Assembly (NCBI GenBank): GCA_048266425.1
Contig: JBLWZN010000019.1
Span: forward strand, 1 to 64,000
Length of the DNA stretch: 64,000 bases
Reading direction: 5' to 3'
DNA from: Cerina sp048266425
GTDB taxonomy: Bacteria > Bacteroidota > Bacteroidia > Flavobacteriales > Flavobacteriaceae
Below, in pieces: positions 1 through 8,304 of this stretch. The position numbers and the translations under genes were made by a program. The notes below the pieces were generated by a model. That model made no database searches. It was not told the DNA's origin and saw only the letters and a list, made by a program, of their open reading frames with translations. Each line of letters opens with the position of its first letter. Within the stretch, counting starts at the first letter, position 1.

Positions 1-304
1 AACGCAAAAATAAAAGCTTTTAGGGCCCAGTTCAGAGGTGTGAAAAATATAGAATTCTTCCTTTTTAGATTGACGACAATTTTTGCATAAACACAACAAT
101 TAGTCATGATCCTGAAAATCATCCGAAAATTCAAAAAAAATAGCCTCAACAAAGAGGCTTAAATGAACCATCTTCTTTTCTAATTGCTGAATTGTGGGAA
201 GGTTAAGGATTGCAGGTCTGTTTAAAAATAACGAATTGTTCGAGGACTGCCATCATTGGGGATGGTTCAATTTTCCATGCCAACATATTCTTTACCGGAA
301 AGCA
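1..304. other. Gene-free window start with one terminator
   Basis: No open frame with protein-like content is visible on either strand. The only structure I can support is the hairpin at 131-160, which fits a terminator for the minus-strand genes that end at 305. The rest is AT-rich spacer. Confidence 0.6.
131..160 (-). terminator. Intrinsic terminator after the methyltransferase gene
   Basis: Read on the minus strand, AGCCTC and GAGGCT form a 6-bp stem around a 6-nt loop and run straight into eight T residues (the A tract at 133-140 on the plus strand). It lies about 145 nt past the stop codon at 305. This is the classic stem plus U-tract layout. Confidence 0.6.
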
Positions 305-1084
305 CTAATTTAAACTGGAATTTTTTAACACGTAGCTGAAATATACATACTTTTTGGATTCAAACTGTTTGTAGGTTTCGGAACCTATTGCCCCTGCAAA
401 ATTAAGCGCCGTTTTATGAAGAAATTTTGGGGTCAGTTTTTTTACCAGCTTGCGCTTGCGTTCATCATCCAAATCCAGGGCTGCAACAACTTCCTCATTA
501 ATGAACCTTTCTGATAGCACCGACATCCCACTTAACTCCAATTCCTTCCTTAGGCCTTCCATTTCGTAATCGTACCTAAAATCGGTAAATAAAAAATGGC
601 CATTGGGCCGTAAAATACGTGATACTTCTCCCAGAAATGCGAGCATATCCGGATAACGGTGGGACGATTCCACATTGAACATTACATCGCAGGAATCGTT
701 CTCCAGACTTAGATTTTGTGCATCGCCTTGTAAAAACGATACCCCATCCAAATTATAATGGCGGTTACAGAACGAGATAGCATGTCTATCCAAATCGATC
801 CCTTTAGATGATGTAGGCGAAAAATTCTTGGAAATATAGGACATTCCTCCACCTCTGCCACAGCCAATTTCTACAATATCCTTGTTTTCTATCTCCGTAG
901 CACTCGCCAAATGGTGATATAACTGGATGGAGAACCGATCAGGTTCGTCCTGTTCATTCATTGGGATTTCTTGATCTTTATCACTAAATCCGTAATTCAT
1001 AAATAAAATTTCGGCATTTTTGTCGAGTTTGTTCACATACCAATACCACATTCTGAACAAGCTTTCACGAAAATTGTACTTCAT
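305..1084 (-). CDS. Class I SAM-dependent methyltransferase
   Basis: A 259-residue protein with the glycine-rich SAM-binding motif VEIGCGRGGG at residues 71-80, an acidic residue ending strand 2 (GIDLD), and the post-motif ILRPNGHFLFTDF typical of the Methyltransf_11/25 fold. The roughly 60 residues before the domain carry an amphipathic WYWY-rich stretch. The substrate cannot be read from sequence. Similar proteins are annotated as phthiotriol/sterol-type lipid methyltransferases, and the acyltransferase gene 11 bp upstream makes a lipid or glycolipid substrate plausible, which is inference. It probably shares one transcript with that gene, with the terminator at 131-160 as the end. Confidence 0.8.
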   Translation of the reverse strand: MKYNFRESLFRMWYWYVNKLDKNAEILFMNYGFSDKDQEIPMNEQDEPDRFSIQLYHHLASATEIENKDIVEIGCGRGGGMSYISKNFSPTSSKGIDLDRHAISFCNRHYNLDGVSFLQGDAQNLSLENDSCDVMFNVESSHRYPDMLAFLGEVSRILRPNGHFLFTDFRYDYEMEGLRKELELSGMSVLSERFINEEVVAALDLDDERKRKLVKKLTPKFLHKTALNFAGAIGSETYKQFESKKYVYFSYVLKNSSLN

Positions 1085-1095
1085 AGTTTTATTGT

Positions 1096-1944
1096 TCAGA
1101 ATTCATCTGTTATTTTGTTGCTCCCCAGTTCATATACATGGGAGCACACTTTTTGTGCCCAATCCTTTTGGGATGAGGATTCATCGAACATGTGATATTG
1201 TATAGGCCGGCCAATTTTAACCTTTATGGTTTTATTTTTCTTTCTGAACATCTCACGGGGCAACAGCATTAGTTCAATATTTAGTTTGATCCCAAACCAT
1301 TGCCTTACCGTATAGACGGTATAAAACAAATTGGAATTTCTGCCATAAAAATAGAACGGGACTATATCCCTTTTGCTTGAAATAGCTTTTGTAATAAAAC
1401 TTTTTTGCCAAGCTGAATCCAAAACCTTTCCATTTTTTAGCCTTGAAACGGCGCCCGAAGGAAAGTGGGTTATAGGCACCGCCGAATAATACGTGTCGTC
1501 CAGCGCTTTTATATATTCTTTTGACGAACGTCCGTAAACATTGACCGCAGCAATCAAAGGCCGCAATTGGGGCACAAACATAAAAGCATCATTGGCAATA
1601 GCCTTTAGGGTGCCGTATTTTTCGGAAACTATGTGGGTCAATACCAATCCGTCTATGACACCAAAAGGGTGATTTGCGGCAAAAAAGCACCTTCCATTTT
1701 TCGGAAGGTTCTCTTTCCCTTCAATCTCTAACTTCAAATTAAACTCTTCGATTATTTTGGAAAGAAAACCTATGCCTTCATAATCCGAATACTTTCCAAG
1801 AATGCGGTTTAATTCATCCTGCTTGATGATTTTTGCAATCCATTTAACGACAAACCCAGGCAGATTATGTAACAGTTCCGAGTTGCTTTCATCAATAATC
1901 TTGGCGATATCGATATACTTTTTGTCGTTGTCTAATTTTATCAT
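1096..1944 (-). CDS. Lysophospholipid acyltransferase family protein
   Basis: A 282-residue protein with the PlsC-type active-site block NHPFGVID at residues 91-98. The histidine and aspartate are the expected catalytic pair, and a downstream FPSG motif (HFPSGAVSR) is the usual phosphate-binding block. There is no clear transmembrane helix, so a peripheral membrane enzyme is likely. The family transfers acyl chains from acyl-ACP or acyl-CoA to lysophospholipids or hemolysin-like aminolipids; the acceptor is unknown here. It is the first gene of a two-gene unit with the methyltransferase at 305-1084. The ATG at 1944 follows a leader (1967-2100) related to the one in front of the gene starting at 4203. 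Confidence 0.8.
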   Translation of the reverse strand: MIKLDNDKKYIDIAKIIDESNSELLHNLPGFVVKWIAKIIKQDELNRILGKYSDYEGIGFLSKIIEEFNLKLEIEGKENLPKNGRCFFAANHPFGVIDGLVLTHIVSEKYGTLKAIANDAFMFVPQLRPLIAAVNVYGRSSKEYIKALDDTYYSAVPITHFPSGAVSRLKNGKVLDSAWQKSFITKAISSKRDIVPFYFYGRNSNLFYTVYTVRQWFGIKLNIELMLLPREMFRKKNKTIKVKIGRPIQYHMFDESSSQKDWAQKVCSHVYELGSNKITDEF

Positions 1945-1966
1945 TTATTCCAATATTGGTAAAATT

Positions 1967-2100
1967 GAATTACATCCAACTACCTTATATACTCATTTTA
2001 CACCTTTATACCAACAGAAATGAGGGATATAAATGAAATCAATTTTTCAATCTTTAAAAGTACGCTAAATATTGTAATCCTAAAGCCGATGTTTTTTGGG
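1967..2100 (-). promoter_or_regulatory. Leader/promoter copy A (related to 4213-4350)
   Basis: This spacer aligns by eye with 4213-4350 over its whole length. Shared blocks on the plus strand include GAATTACA, TACACC followed by TTTAT and CCAA, GGAT-TAA, TTTAAAAGTAC and AATC-TAAA. On the minus strand the shared block reads TACTTTTA, one mismatch from the Bacteroidota -7 consensus TAnnTTTG, about 120 nt before the acyltransferase start. I read it as a duplicated promoter plus leader. Similarity was judged by eye, at roughly two thirds of positions. Confidence 0.5.
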
Positions 2101-2140
2101 TCCCCATGCCCTATTATGGGGCAACTTTATTTATCGATCT

Positions 2141-2530
2141 TCAACCCTCATATTTGTGGAATTCGGAAATTGTTATAAAGTACCCATCGGGGTCCCGCAG
2201 TGAAAATTCCATTTTCGTTGAATTGGGATTTAGGTGAATGTCCTCTTCCACGGGAACACCTAATTTTTCGACATTTTGCCGTATGACCTTCATATTTTCC
2301 GTCCTAAAATACAGGATTAGGCCATTTCCCGGAGGTATTTTTGGGTTTTTCATAGTCGGGTGATCATGTTTGCCCCATTTATGAAGACAGATTAAAACCT
2401 CTTTATTTTCATTTTCCAATACCGCAAATTCATTTCCTCCGTGCGTTCTTCTACATTCAAATACGGTTTGATACCAGTTAGAACTAACTTCAACATCCTT
2501 AACGGCTATTATGGGATCGGTTTTTATCAT
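2141..2530 (-). CDS. VOC (glyoxalase/bleomycin-resistance fold) protein
   Basis: A 129-residue single-domain vicinal-oxygen-chelate protein. It opens with the usual DPIIAVKDVEVSSNWYQTVF strand-helix pattern and ends with SLRDPDGYFITISEF, the standard final beta strands of the fold. Candidate metal ligands (H, E) are present but cannot be assigned safely. VOC members include glyoxalases, dioxygenases and antibiotic-binding proteins, so no substrate is proposed. It lies 39 bp behind another VOC gene (2570-2983), in the same direction, and is probably the last gene of the unit that begins at 4203. Confidence 0.75.
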   Translation of the reverse strand: MIKTDPIIAVKDVEVSSNWYQTVFECRRTHGGNEFAVLENENKEVLICLHKWGKHDHPTMKNPKIPPGNGLILYFRTENMKVIRQNVEKLGVPVEEDIHLNPNSTKMEFSLRDPDGYFITISEFHKYEG

Positions 2531-2569
2531 CTTATAAACTGTTGATCAAAAATTTCTCAAAATATTTTA

Positions 2570-2983
2570 TTAGCTATAATCCTCTTTTACCAGCCGTTTA
2601 GAAATCCACCAATAGTTTCCGCTCGGGTCGATTATGCCGGACTGCCGGTCTTCGTAATCCATATCCGCCGGTTCAAATTCTACTTTGGCGCCCTGTTCCA
2701 CCGCCCTTTTGTGCATCTCGTCAACATTATCGACATATAGATAAAATGCAGTTCGCATGTTTAAAAATTGGCCCCTTGCCTTGCTTATCATAAAACAGGA
2801 AGTGCCGATCTTTAAAATGGAGTTTGCGATGTCCCCCGTTTGGGGATCCGTTGTACGATTGAGTTCTTCCGCATAGAACGCATTTTTTAGGAAATGGATC
2901 AGTTCGTTCGGGTTCTCTACGAATAAATACCCGTTTACCGTCCCAAAGCCTTCCGGTCTGTATGTTTCAAATATTTTATTCAT
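2570..2983 (-). CDS. VOC/PhnB-like protein
   Basis: A 137-residue VOC-fold protein. The C-terminal pattern IIDPSGNYWWISKR and the central FYLYVDNVDEMHKRA match the PhnB-like branch, whose members are often annotated as glyoxalase superfamily proteins without known activity. It starts 10 bp after the stop of the membrane methyltransferase-like gene at 2994-3467, so cotranscription is likely. This is one of four small VOC genes in the first 11 kb; the pairs at 2.1-3.0 kb and 9.5-10.3 kb are not close copies of each other. Confidence 0.75.
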   Translation of the reverse strand: MNKIFETYRPEGFGTVNGYLFVENPNELIHFLKNAFYAEELNRTTDPQTGDIANSILKIGTSCFMISKARGQFLNMRTAFYLYVDNVDEMHKRAVEQGAKVEFEPADMDYEDRQSGIIDPSGNYWWISKRLVKEDYS

Positions 2984-2993
2984 TGTTTATATT

Positions 2994-3467
2994 TTAAAGC
3001 CAGCGTCTTACTTTCGTTTTGTAATTTAAATAATCTTGTCCAAAAGCGCGTTCCAGGTATCTTTCTTCCTTGATAATTACATAGCGGGTTATAACAAAAA
3101 TCACTAAGGGAATTAAGAGAAACGTCCACCAATTACCCAAGATCAAGGCTATGCCGATATATACGGACAATAGGCCCACGTACATCGGATTGCGGGAAAT
3201 GTTATAGATTCCCTTGGTCTGAAGGGAAGTGGCAGGTTTAATTGTAATGAGCGTATTTTTTGTTTTAAAGAAGGCAATTAGGGCGGGCAAAGCGAACATA
3301 ATTCCAATTAAAATAAATACAACGGAAAGGTAGGAACCTAGACTGCTCCCAATGTGCCCCATGGGCAAGGGAAAGTAGCGCTGTATCAAAATAGACAGAA
3401 AAAAAACTGCTACATACAATATCGGTGGAGGCAGGTAGACCCCTGCGTTGTCTTTTTTAGCTTTCAT
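2994..3467 (-). CDS. Isoprenylcysteine methyltransferase-like membrane protein
   Basis: A 157-residue integral membrane protein with four or five hydrophobic segments and the ICMT/PEMT signature: NPMYVGLL in the SAM-binding part and a C-terminal EERYLERAFGQDYLNYKTKV block. Family members methylate small lipophilic or carboxyl substrates at the membrane; bacterial substrates are mostly unknown. It lies in one minus-strand series with the related protein at 3508-4203 and two VOC genes, suggesting a membrane-lipid or xenobiotic methylation module (inference). Confidence 0.75.
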   Translation of the reverse strand: MKAKKDNAGVYLPPPILYVAVFFLSILIQRYFPLPMGHIGSSLGSYLSVVFILIGIMFALPALIAFFKTKNTLITIKPATSLQTKGIYNISRNPMYVGLLSVYIGIALILGNWWTFLLIPLVIFVITRYVIIKEERYLERAFGQDYLNYKTKVRRWL

Positions 3468-3507
3468 CCCATTTTTTTAAAATTTCAAGTGCGATGCGTT
3501 GACTGTC

Positions 3508-4203
3508 CTAATAGATAAACGGTATCAACATCTTAGTTTTACCGGCATAATCATCATAACCCTTTCCATATTTATACTTCAGGTATTTATCAAGTTTGGG
3601 AGCGTTGTAAAACGCAAAAAAGCAGAAGATAAAAACAGGAATGGACACAGCGTACCAGTTTCGGGTGACTATGGCATAGGCGGTTACCCACAAAATGTCT
3701 CCAAAGTAATTAATGTGCCGCGCATATTTAAAAAATCCCTGAGTGTATATTTTCCCTTGGTTTTCCGGCCTTTTTTTCCAATTGTTTCTAAGAACTTCTC
3801 CACCCGTATTAAGTACGCAGCCTACAGCAAATAATACGATGGCAAAATAATCAAGAACATCTATATGATGGGAAGTGGGCAGCACCAAGATTGAAAACCC
3901 AACGTAATAAATGGCAAATGCAAAAGGGACACTTAAGCTTTCTTCCCATGGTATTTTTCTTTTTAAAAGAAAAACCATCATATAGGCAAGGCGTAAAAAA
4001 ATGATGATATGGAATGTAAAGATGATTATTCTTCTATCCGTGTTTGCTAATGCATTGGTTATGTGCAGATGCTGTTCGATCCAACTTCCCCCATTTTGGA
4101 AAAGAATCCAATAGGAAAGCCATAATATCAGAATTTCAAGGAGATGAATGGAGATTTTCTGTGGGATACTTTTGCTTTTTTGTCCGTATAGGTCCATTTT
4201 CAT
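3508..4203 (-). CDS. DUF1295/ICMT-type membrane methyltransferase-like protein
   Basis: A 231-residue protein with about six hydrophobic segments. The pattern YARHINYFGDILW and the C-terminal YKYGKGYDDYAGKTK block place it with isoprenylcysteine methyltransferase/DUF1295 proteins, distinct from the shorter neighbour at 2994-3467. It is the first gene of the unit, with its ATG at 4203 just behind the leader copy at 4213-4350. The substrate is unknown. Confidence 0.7.
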   Translation of the reverse strand: MKMDLYGQKSKSIPQKISIHLLEILILWLSYWILFQNGGSWIEQHLHITNALANTDRRIIIFTFHIIIFLRLAYMMVFLLKRKIPWEESLSVPFAFAIYYVGFSILVLPTSHHIDVLDYFAIVLFAVGCVLNTGGEVLRNNWKKRPENQGKIYTQGFFKYARHINYFGDILWVTAYAIVTRNWYAVSIPVFIFCFFAFYNAPKLDKYLKYKYGKGYDDYAGKTKMLIPFIY

Positions 4204-4212
4204 ATTCTTTTA

Positions 4213-4350
4213 GAATTACACACATCTTCCTAAAATATACGCGTACACCCCTTTATCCAATCGGAAAAGATGGATTTAAGGTCTATCAAAATCCCTTTTG
4301 CCATTTTAAAAGTACATAAAATTTGGAATCTTAAAACCTGTTTTTGCAGG
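4213..4350 (-). promoter_or_regulatory. Leader/promoter copy B (related to 1967-2100)
   Basis: Second copy of the leader described at 1967-2100. On the minus strand it carries TACTTTTA about 105 nt before the start at 4203, then a conserved TTGGATAAAGGGGTGTA block close to the gene. The same order and near-same spacing occur in copy A, which argues against chance AT-rich similarity. Confidence 0.5.
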
Positions 4351-4412
4351 GGATTAACAAGAGTTTTTTTAGGGAAGGTTGGGATGGTGCAAGAAGATGC
4401 CTACAATGTCGG

Positions 4413-5066
4413 CTATGGCTTTCTCAATTTATAAACTTTGGATGGAAACGTATTCTGACTTATTTCGATTTCCTTTTCTATTTCAAATCCAATTCTTTCT
4501 AAGTTATCACTAATTTCAACGGGTCGGCATTCGGTCAGTAACCTAGGAAAATGTTCTGCGACCCAAACCCAAAACTTATTTGCTTTTCGTTCGCCAAATG
4601 AAAATGTTGAAACAACAGCCACGCCATTTGGTTTAAGTACTTTGTAGAACGCCAGCAATATTTCGTCAAACTTGTCTTCTGGCATCAAATCGATCATAAA
4701 ATTATTGACTAGTTTGTCGTACGATTCGTTTTCGATGTGAAGTTCAAAAATATCTCCTTGCCGTAATTCATAGCTTGTTGCGTCTTCCTTTTCCAATAAT
4801 TTGCGGGCTTTAGCGAGCATATCGTTCGATAAATCGATCCCCAGATTATCGCCGTCCGGGTTTCTTTTCACAATTTCTCTAAAAACCACACCCGTACCGC
4901 ATGCAATTTCAATTATTCGTTCGCCATTGTGAATATCGGCTAATTCTATAACCTTTTTCGCTGCTTTAGATTCGGTAAGCCCGCTCCACATATTGTAAAA
5001 CCAAGCGACTTGTTTGAAATCTTTTTTGGTTTGTTCCGTGTTCAGATTTCTTTTTAACGACCCCAT
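4413..5066 (-). CDS. Class I SAM-dependent methyltransferase (UbiE-like)
   Basis: A 217-residue Methyltransf_25-type protein. SAM motif I is IIEIACGTGVVF, motif II is GIDLSNDML, and LKPNGVAVVSTF is the post-motif III segment. Length and order match UbiE/quinone-type methyltransferases, but no ubiquinone/menaquinone gene is nearby, so the substrate is open. It appears monocistronic, with a 209-bp spacer downstream and a 279-bp spacer upstream. It is not a copy of the methyltransferase at 305-1084; only the Rossmann motifs are shared. Confidence 0.75.
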   Translation of the reverse strand: MGSLKRNLNTEQTKKDFKQVAWFYNMWSGLTESKAAKKVIELADIHNGERIIEIACGTGVVFREIVKRNPDGDNLGIDLSNDMLAKARKLLEKEDATSYELRQGDIFELHIENESYDKLVNNFMIDLMPEDKFDEILLAFYKVLKPNGVAVVSTFSFGERKANKFWVWVAEHFPRLLTECRPVEISDNLERIGFEIEKEIEISQNTFPSKVYKLRKP

Positions 5067-5345
5067 TGAGATATTAATTTGCTCCTTTGGATTTACACTA
5101 TCGCGTTCTTGTCCAGCATTCTTGGAATGATAAAAGGTGTAATGTTGATGAAATTCCGCTGAAAATATGCAATCTCAAAAATCACATAGCCGTACGGGCC
5201 AGATTTCCTTGAACCCGCCTATTATTGAGCCCTACTTGTAAAAAACCAATTCCCAAAAGTCACGGTTCTGATAGCGATTATTATATTTTTGGCGGTTTTG
5301 CAGGTCATTGCTTTAAGCATTTTGGCCGATGGACAAGGTCTGTTT

Positions 5346-6740
5346 TCAGTTAATTTCCGGAGTGTCCAATTGCGCTAGGGAGGCTTCTATTTCCGCTGTA
5401 CGCAGTTCGTGCTTTACGATTTTACCGTCAAAATAATCTTCATAAGCCTTCATATCAAAATTGCCATGGCCGCATAAGTTGAATAAGATCGTTTTGGAAA
5501 TCCCTTCCTCCTTGCATTTTTTGGCCTCCGCGATGGCGGTGGCGATTCCGTGGGCGGCTTCCGGGGCGGGGATAATGCCTTCCGTCCTGGCAAAGAGTAC
5601 ACCGGCCTGGAACACCTCTACGTTGTCATGGGCAACAGCCTCTATCAATTTGTCCCGTAGTAGCTGGCTTACGATGACCCCTGCCCCGTGATAGCGCAGT
5701 CCGCCAGCATGGATCGGTGCTGGGACAAAATTATGGCCCAAGGTGTACATGGGCAATAGGGGCGTCATCCCTACCGTGTCCCCAAAATCGTATCTAAATA
5801 CGCCCCGGGTAAGCTTGGGACAGGATGTGGGTTCGCTGGCGATACAGCGAATTTTTCTTCCTTCCTCAAGGTTCGATCGCAAAAACGGAAATGCCAATCC
5901 GGCAAAATTAGATCCCCCACCAAAGGGAGCGATCACGATATCGGGCATGTCCCCAGCCTTTTGCATTTGGGCAACGGCCTCTTGGCCAATTATGGTCTGA
6001 TGCAGTTTTACGTGATTGAGAACACTGCCCAAAGCGTATTTGGTATCGGCGTTCGTGGCAGCCCTTTCTACGGCTTCTGAGATGGCGATGCCCAAGGATC
6101 CTGTGGTATCGGGATATTTTTCTAAAATTTTTCTGCCTGCTTCCGTAGCGTTTGAAGGGGATGGAAAGACCTTTGCCCCCCAGGTGTTCATCATTACCTT
6201 TCTATATGGTTTATGGTCGTAGGATAGCCTTACCATATACACTTCACATTCCATGTCAAAATGATTACAGGCAAAAGCCAAAGCACTTCCCCATTGTCCG
6301 GCCCCTGTTTCGGTGGTAATTCTTTTGATGCCCTCTTTTTTGTTGTAGTAAGCCTGGGGAACCGCGGTATTTGGTTTGTGGGAACCAGAGGGACTGGTGC
6401 CTTCGTACTTGTAGTAGATTTTGGCAGGGGTGTCCAATGCCTTTTCCAGGCCATAGGCCCTGTACAAAGGGGTGGGCCTCCAGATCGAATATATATTTCT
6501 TACCTCATCGGGAATGTCGATCCATTTTTCCTGGGATACTTCCTGTTTTATCAATTCTTCAGGAAATAGGGGTGCCAAAGCCTCCGGACCTATAGGCTCT
6601 TTGGTACCCGGGTGCAATGGGGGAAGCGGTTTGTTGGGCATGTCCGCTACGATATTGTACCATTTTTCGGGGATTTCTTTTTCTTCTAAGGTGATTTTTC
6701 GTTTTTTCATTTTTACAAAGGCGGTTTTTTGATAAGACAT
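5346..6740 (-). CDS. trpB2: Tryptophan synthase beta-like protein, TrpB2 type
   Basis: A 464-residue fold-type II PLP enzyme. The PLP lysine lies in GTSPSGSHKPNT (K122) and the phosphate-binding loop is GGGSNFAG. Length well above 400 and the N-terminal insertion (KWYNIVADMPNKPLPPLHPGT) match the TrpB2 subfamily rather than canonical TrpB1 of about 400 residues. TrpB2 condenses indole and serine to tryptophan and often works without TrpA. No trpA or other trp gene is adjacent, which supports an indole-salvage role (inference). The ATG at 6740 is followed by a typical family N-terminus. Confidence 0.88.
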   Translation of the reverse strand: MSYQKTAFVKMKKRKITLEEKEIPEKWYNIVADMPNKPLPPLHPGTKEPIGPEALAPLFPEELIKQEVSQEKWIDIPDEVRNIYSIWRPTPLYRAYGLEKALDTPAKIYYKYEGTSPSGSHKPNTAVPQAYYNKKEGIKRITTETGAGQWGSALAFACNHFDMECEVYMVRLSYDHKPYRKVMMNTWGAKVFPSPSNATEAGRKILEKYPDTTGSLGIAISEAVERAATNADTKYALGSVLNHVKLHQTIIGQEAVAQMQKAGDMPDIVIAPFGGGSNFAGLAFPFLRSNLEEGRKIRCIASEPTSCPKLTRGVFRYDFGDTVGMTPLLPMYTLGHNFVPAPIHAGGLRYHGAGVIVSQLLRDKLIEAVAHDNVEVFQAGVLFARTEGIIPAPEAAHGIATAIAEAKKCKEEGISKTILFNLCGHGNFDMKAYEDYFDGKIVKHELRTAEIEASLAQLDTPEIN

Positions 6741-6890
6741 TGAACTCGATTAAACTTTTTAAATATAGAAAATTTAACGTTGGGTTGTGGCGTGGCATTA
6801 AATTATTGGACATATTGGGAGTTGACGATATTTTATTCTTCCAATATGTGGGATGTTCATGAGTCCGAATTTTTTAGTGGAGGAATGACC

Positions 6891-7388
6891 TTATTGCAGG
6901 AGAGAATACAGTTCCTTTACTTTTCTTAAATCGGTGGAAATGGTGATTTCATAAAAGTATTTTGATTGCCATTTTTGAGTGCGTTCCGCTTGGCTATTAT
7001 TTGTATTATCCCACGGCGGATAAACGCGAAAGGCCCTTTTGCCCTCTTGTTTGTCCGTAGTAATGATGCCTTTTTCCATAAGTACGCTTTTAGGAAAGAC
7101 AAATTGGCCCAATTGGTTATTGGTACGTACTACCACCTCAAAAAAATCGATGGCATCGGATTCGCAAAAGGGCTCAATGGGGCCGTTGCCCTTTCTTTTC
7201 CAAAAGGTTACAAACTGTCCGCTCTTTTTTGGGGTAGTTTTGGCCGTTCTATGGATGATATTCAAGTTATTCAGTTGAAATCGACAGGCATCATAGGTTG
7301 CGCTTTCGGGTTCTATTTCAAACCCAGAAAGCCTTAAGCCGCATTTATCGTAAATTTTTGATTTGATTTCTGATAGATAGTTGTCCAT
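6891..7388 (-). CDS. MepB family protein
   Basis: Chosen start gives 165 residues. The sequence matches the MepB family, named from the gene next to the staphylococcal MepA pump: ESATYDACRFQ near the N-terminus, KKSGQFVTFWKR in the middle and the C-terminal GKRAFRVYPPW segment. The biochemical function of MepB proteins is not established. I start at the ATG at 7388 because the longer frame up to 7448 would overlap the small membrane protein gene, and the family begins near MDNYLSEIK. Confidence 0.75.
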   Translation of the reverse strand: MDNYLSEIKSKIYDKCGLRLSGFEIEPESATYDACRFQLNNLNIIHRTAKTTPKKSGQFVTFWKRKGNGPIEPFCESDAIDFFEVVVRTNNQLGQFVFPKSVLMEKGIITTDKQEGKRAFRVYPPWDNTNNSQAERTQKWQSKYFYEITISTDLRKVKELYSLLQ

Positions 7389-7413
7389 TGATTTGGGTTG
7401 GTAGCGATGGATT

Positions 7414-7596
7414 TTATCGATTTGCAGGTCTAAAACTATTAAATACAATTGCTACAACCAATATTCCAATTCCAACCCCCATCAATAGTCCTTTTGCCCA
7501 ATCAGATATTTCAAGAAAATGCGATGATATCTGTGAAATGGATAGTAAAAGTATTCCGACAATGATTAGTATTCGTGTTTTCTTTTGTTGGTTCAT
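7414..7596 (-). CDS. Small two-helix membrane protein
   Basis: A 60-residue protein with a lysine-rich start (MNQQKKTR), one hydrophobic helix at about residues 8-24 and a second glycine-rich helix at about 38-55, ending in a basic tail. I do not recognise a named family. It sits 25 bp upstream of the mepB-like gene in the same direction and may be cotranscribed. Coding potential rests on the clean two-helix pattern and the lack of a competing frame. Confidence 0.5.
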   Translation of the reverse strand: MNQQKKTRILIIVGILLLSISQISSHFLEISDWAKGLLMGVGIGILVVAIVFNSFRPANR

Positions 7597-7989
7597 AGTT
7601 TAGATTAAAATGGTAAGGGAATTGGAGTAATGGATCACAAGCGTGACGCTTGTGCCAGCGGGAGTGGTTGGAACTAAAGCCGGGATTTTTCTATCCATTG
7701 CGATAAGGGGAAGGTTTGTGCCAGCAGTAGTTAGATTCAGCATCATTTCACTTTGTGCTTCATTAAATCTATAATGTTTGTGGTAAACGGAAATGCAGAA
7801 GCTCTACCAGTTGAATAACCATCTAATTTCCTAAATTCTAATTTTATATTTATATCATTCTCATTTATCGGCCGAAATATATGTAATTAATTGTATTTCA
7901 GTAATTTAAACTTGATCTTACAAATATTCGAAACCCTTTCTTTTGGTTGATAAAAAAGCTTAAATCACTTCATATTTAATACCTTTTCT
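7597..7989. other. Spacer with palindromic repeat, no gene seen
   Basis: This 393-bp spacer holds the palindrome at 7636-7654 and a second partial copy of its flank (TTGTGCCAGC at about 7652 and again at about 7717). The half nearer the HNH module is strongly AT-rich. No credible reading frame is visible. Confidence 0.6.
7636..7654. repeat. Palindromic repeat, copy 1
   Basis: CACAAGCG-TGA-CGCTTGTG is a perfect 8-bp inverted repeat with a 3-nt loop. It is followed by GCCAGCG and GGAGT-GGTTGG. The same 25-bp unit recurs at 9429-9447 next to a pseudogene scar. Confidence 0.65.
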
Positions 7990-8304
7990 TTACCCAAAGC
8001 GTTCTAAAAAATTAGTTATATCTATGTCTTCGGTTGAATCTTCATTAGTTGAAGAAAATTTTATGAATTCATACCATTCGTGATCTATCTCATCATTAAA
8101 ATCATAAACCTCAATTTTGGGAACACCGACTTTCTCAGGGTAGAAAAACTCACTGTCAATTAGTTTACTTCGAATAATAGCAGTAGCAGCGGTTACATTT
8201 AAATTAGTGATATTTTTTAATGTTACTTGTCCATATTGTTTGTAGTTGCCTGCATCACGATACAAGTATTCAAATTTTATATTATTTCTTAAAACGTTCA
8301 TCAT
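7990..8304 (-). CDS. Small protein of unknown function paired with HNH endonuclease
   Basis: A 104-residue soluble, acidic protein. The recognisable elements are FEYLYRDAGNYK near the N-terminus (residues 11-22) and a DHEWYEF segment in the C-terminal half. I have the impression of a widespread uncharacterised family with these two motifs, but I cannot name it. Its start lies inside the 3' end of the HNH gene (23-bp overlap), so the two are almost certainly translated from one message. The low GC content matches the HNH gene and differs from the core genes around. Confidence 0.65.
   Translation of the reverse strand: MMNVLRNNIKFEYLYRDAGNYKQYGQVTLKNITNLNVTAATAIIRSKLIDSEFFYPEKVGVPKIEVYDFNDEIDHEWYEFIKFSSTNEDSTEDIDITNFLERFG

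Noticed and set aside
7388..7448. Longer N-terminus for the MepB gene
   Set aside because: It would overlap the small membrane protein gene and does not fit the family start.
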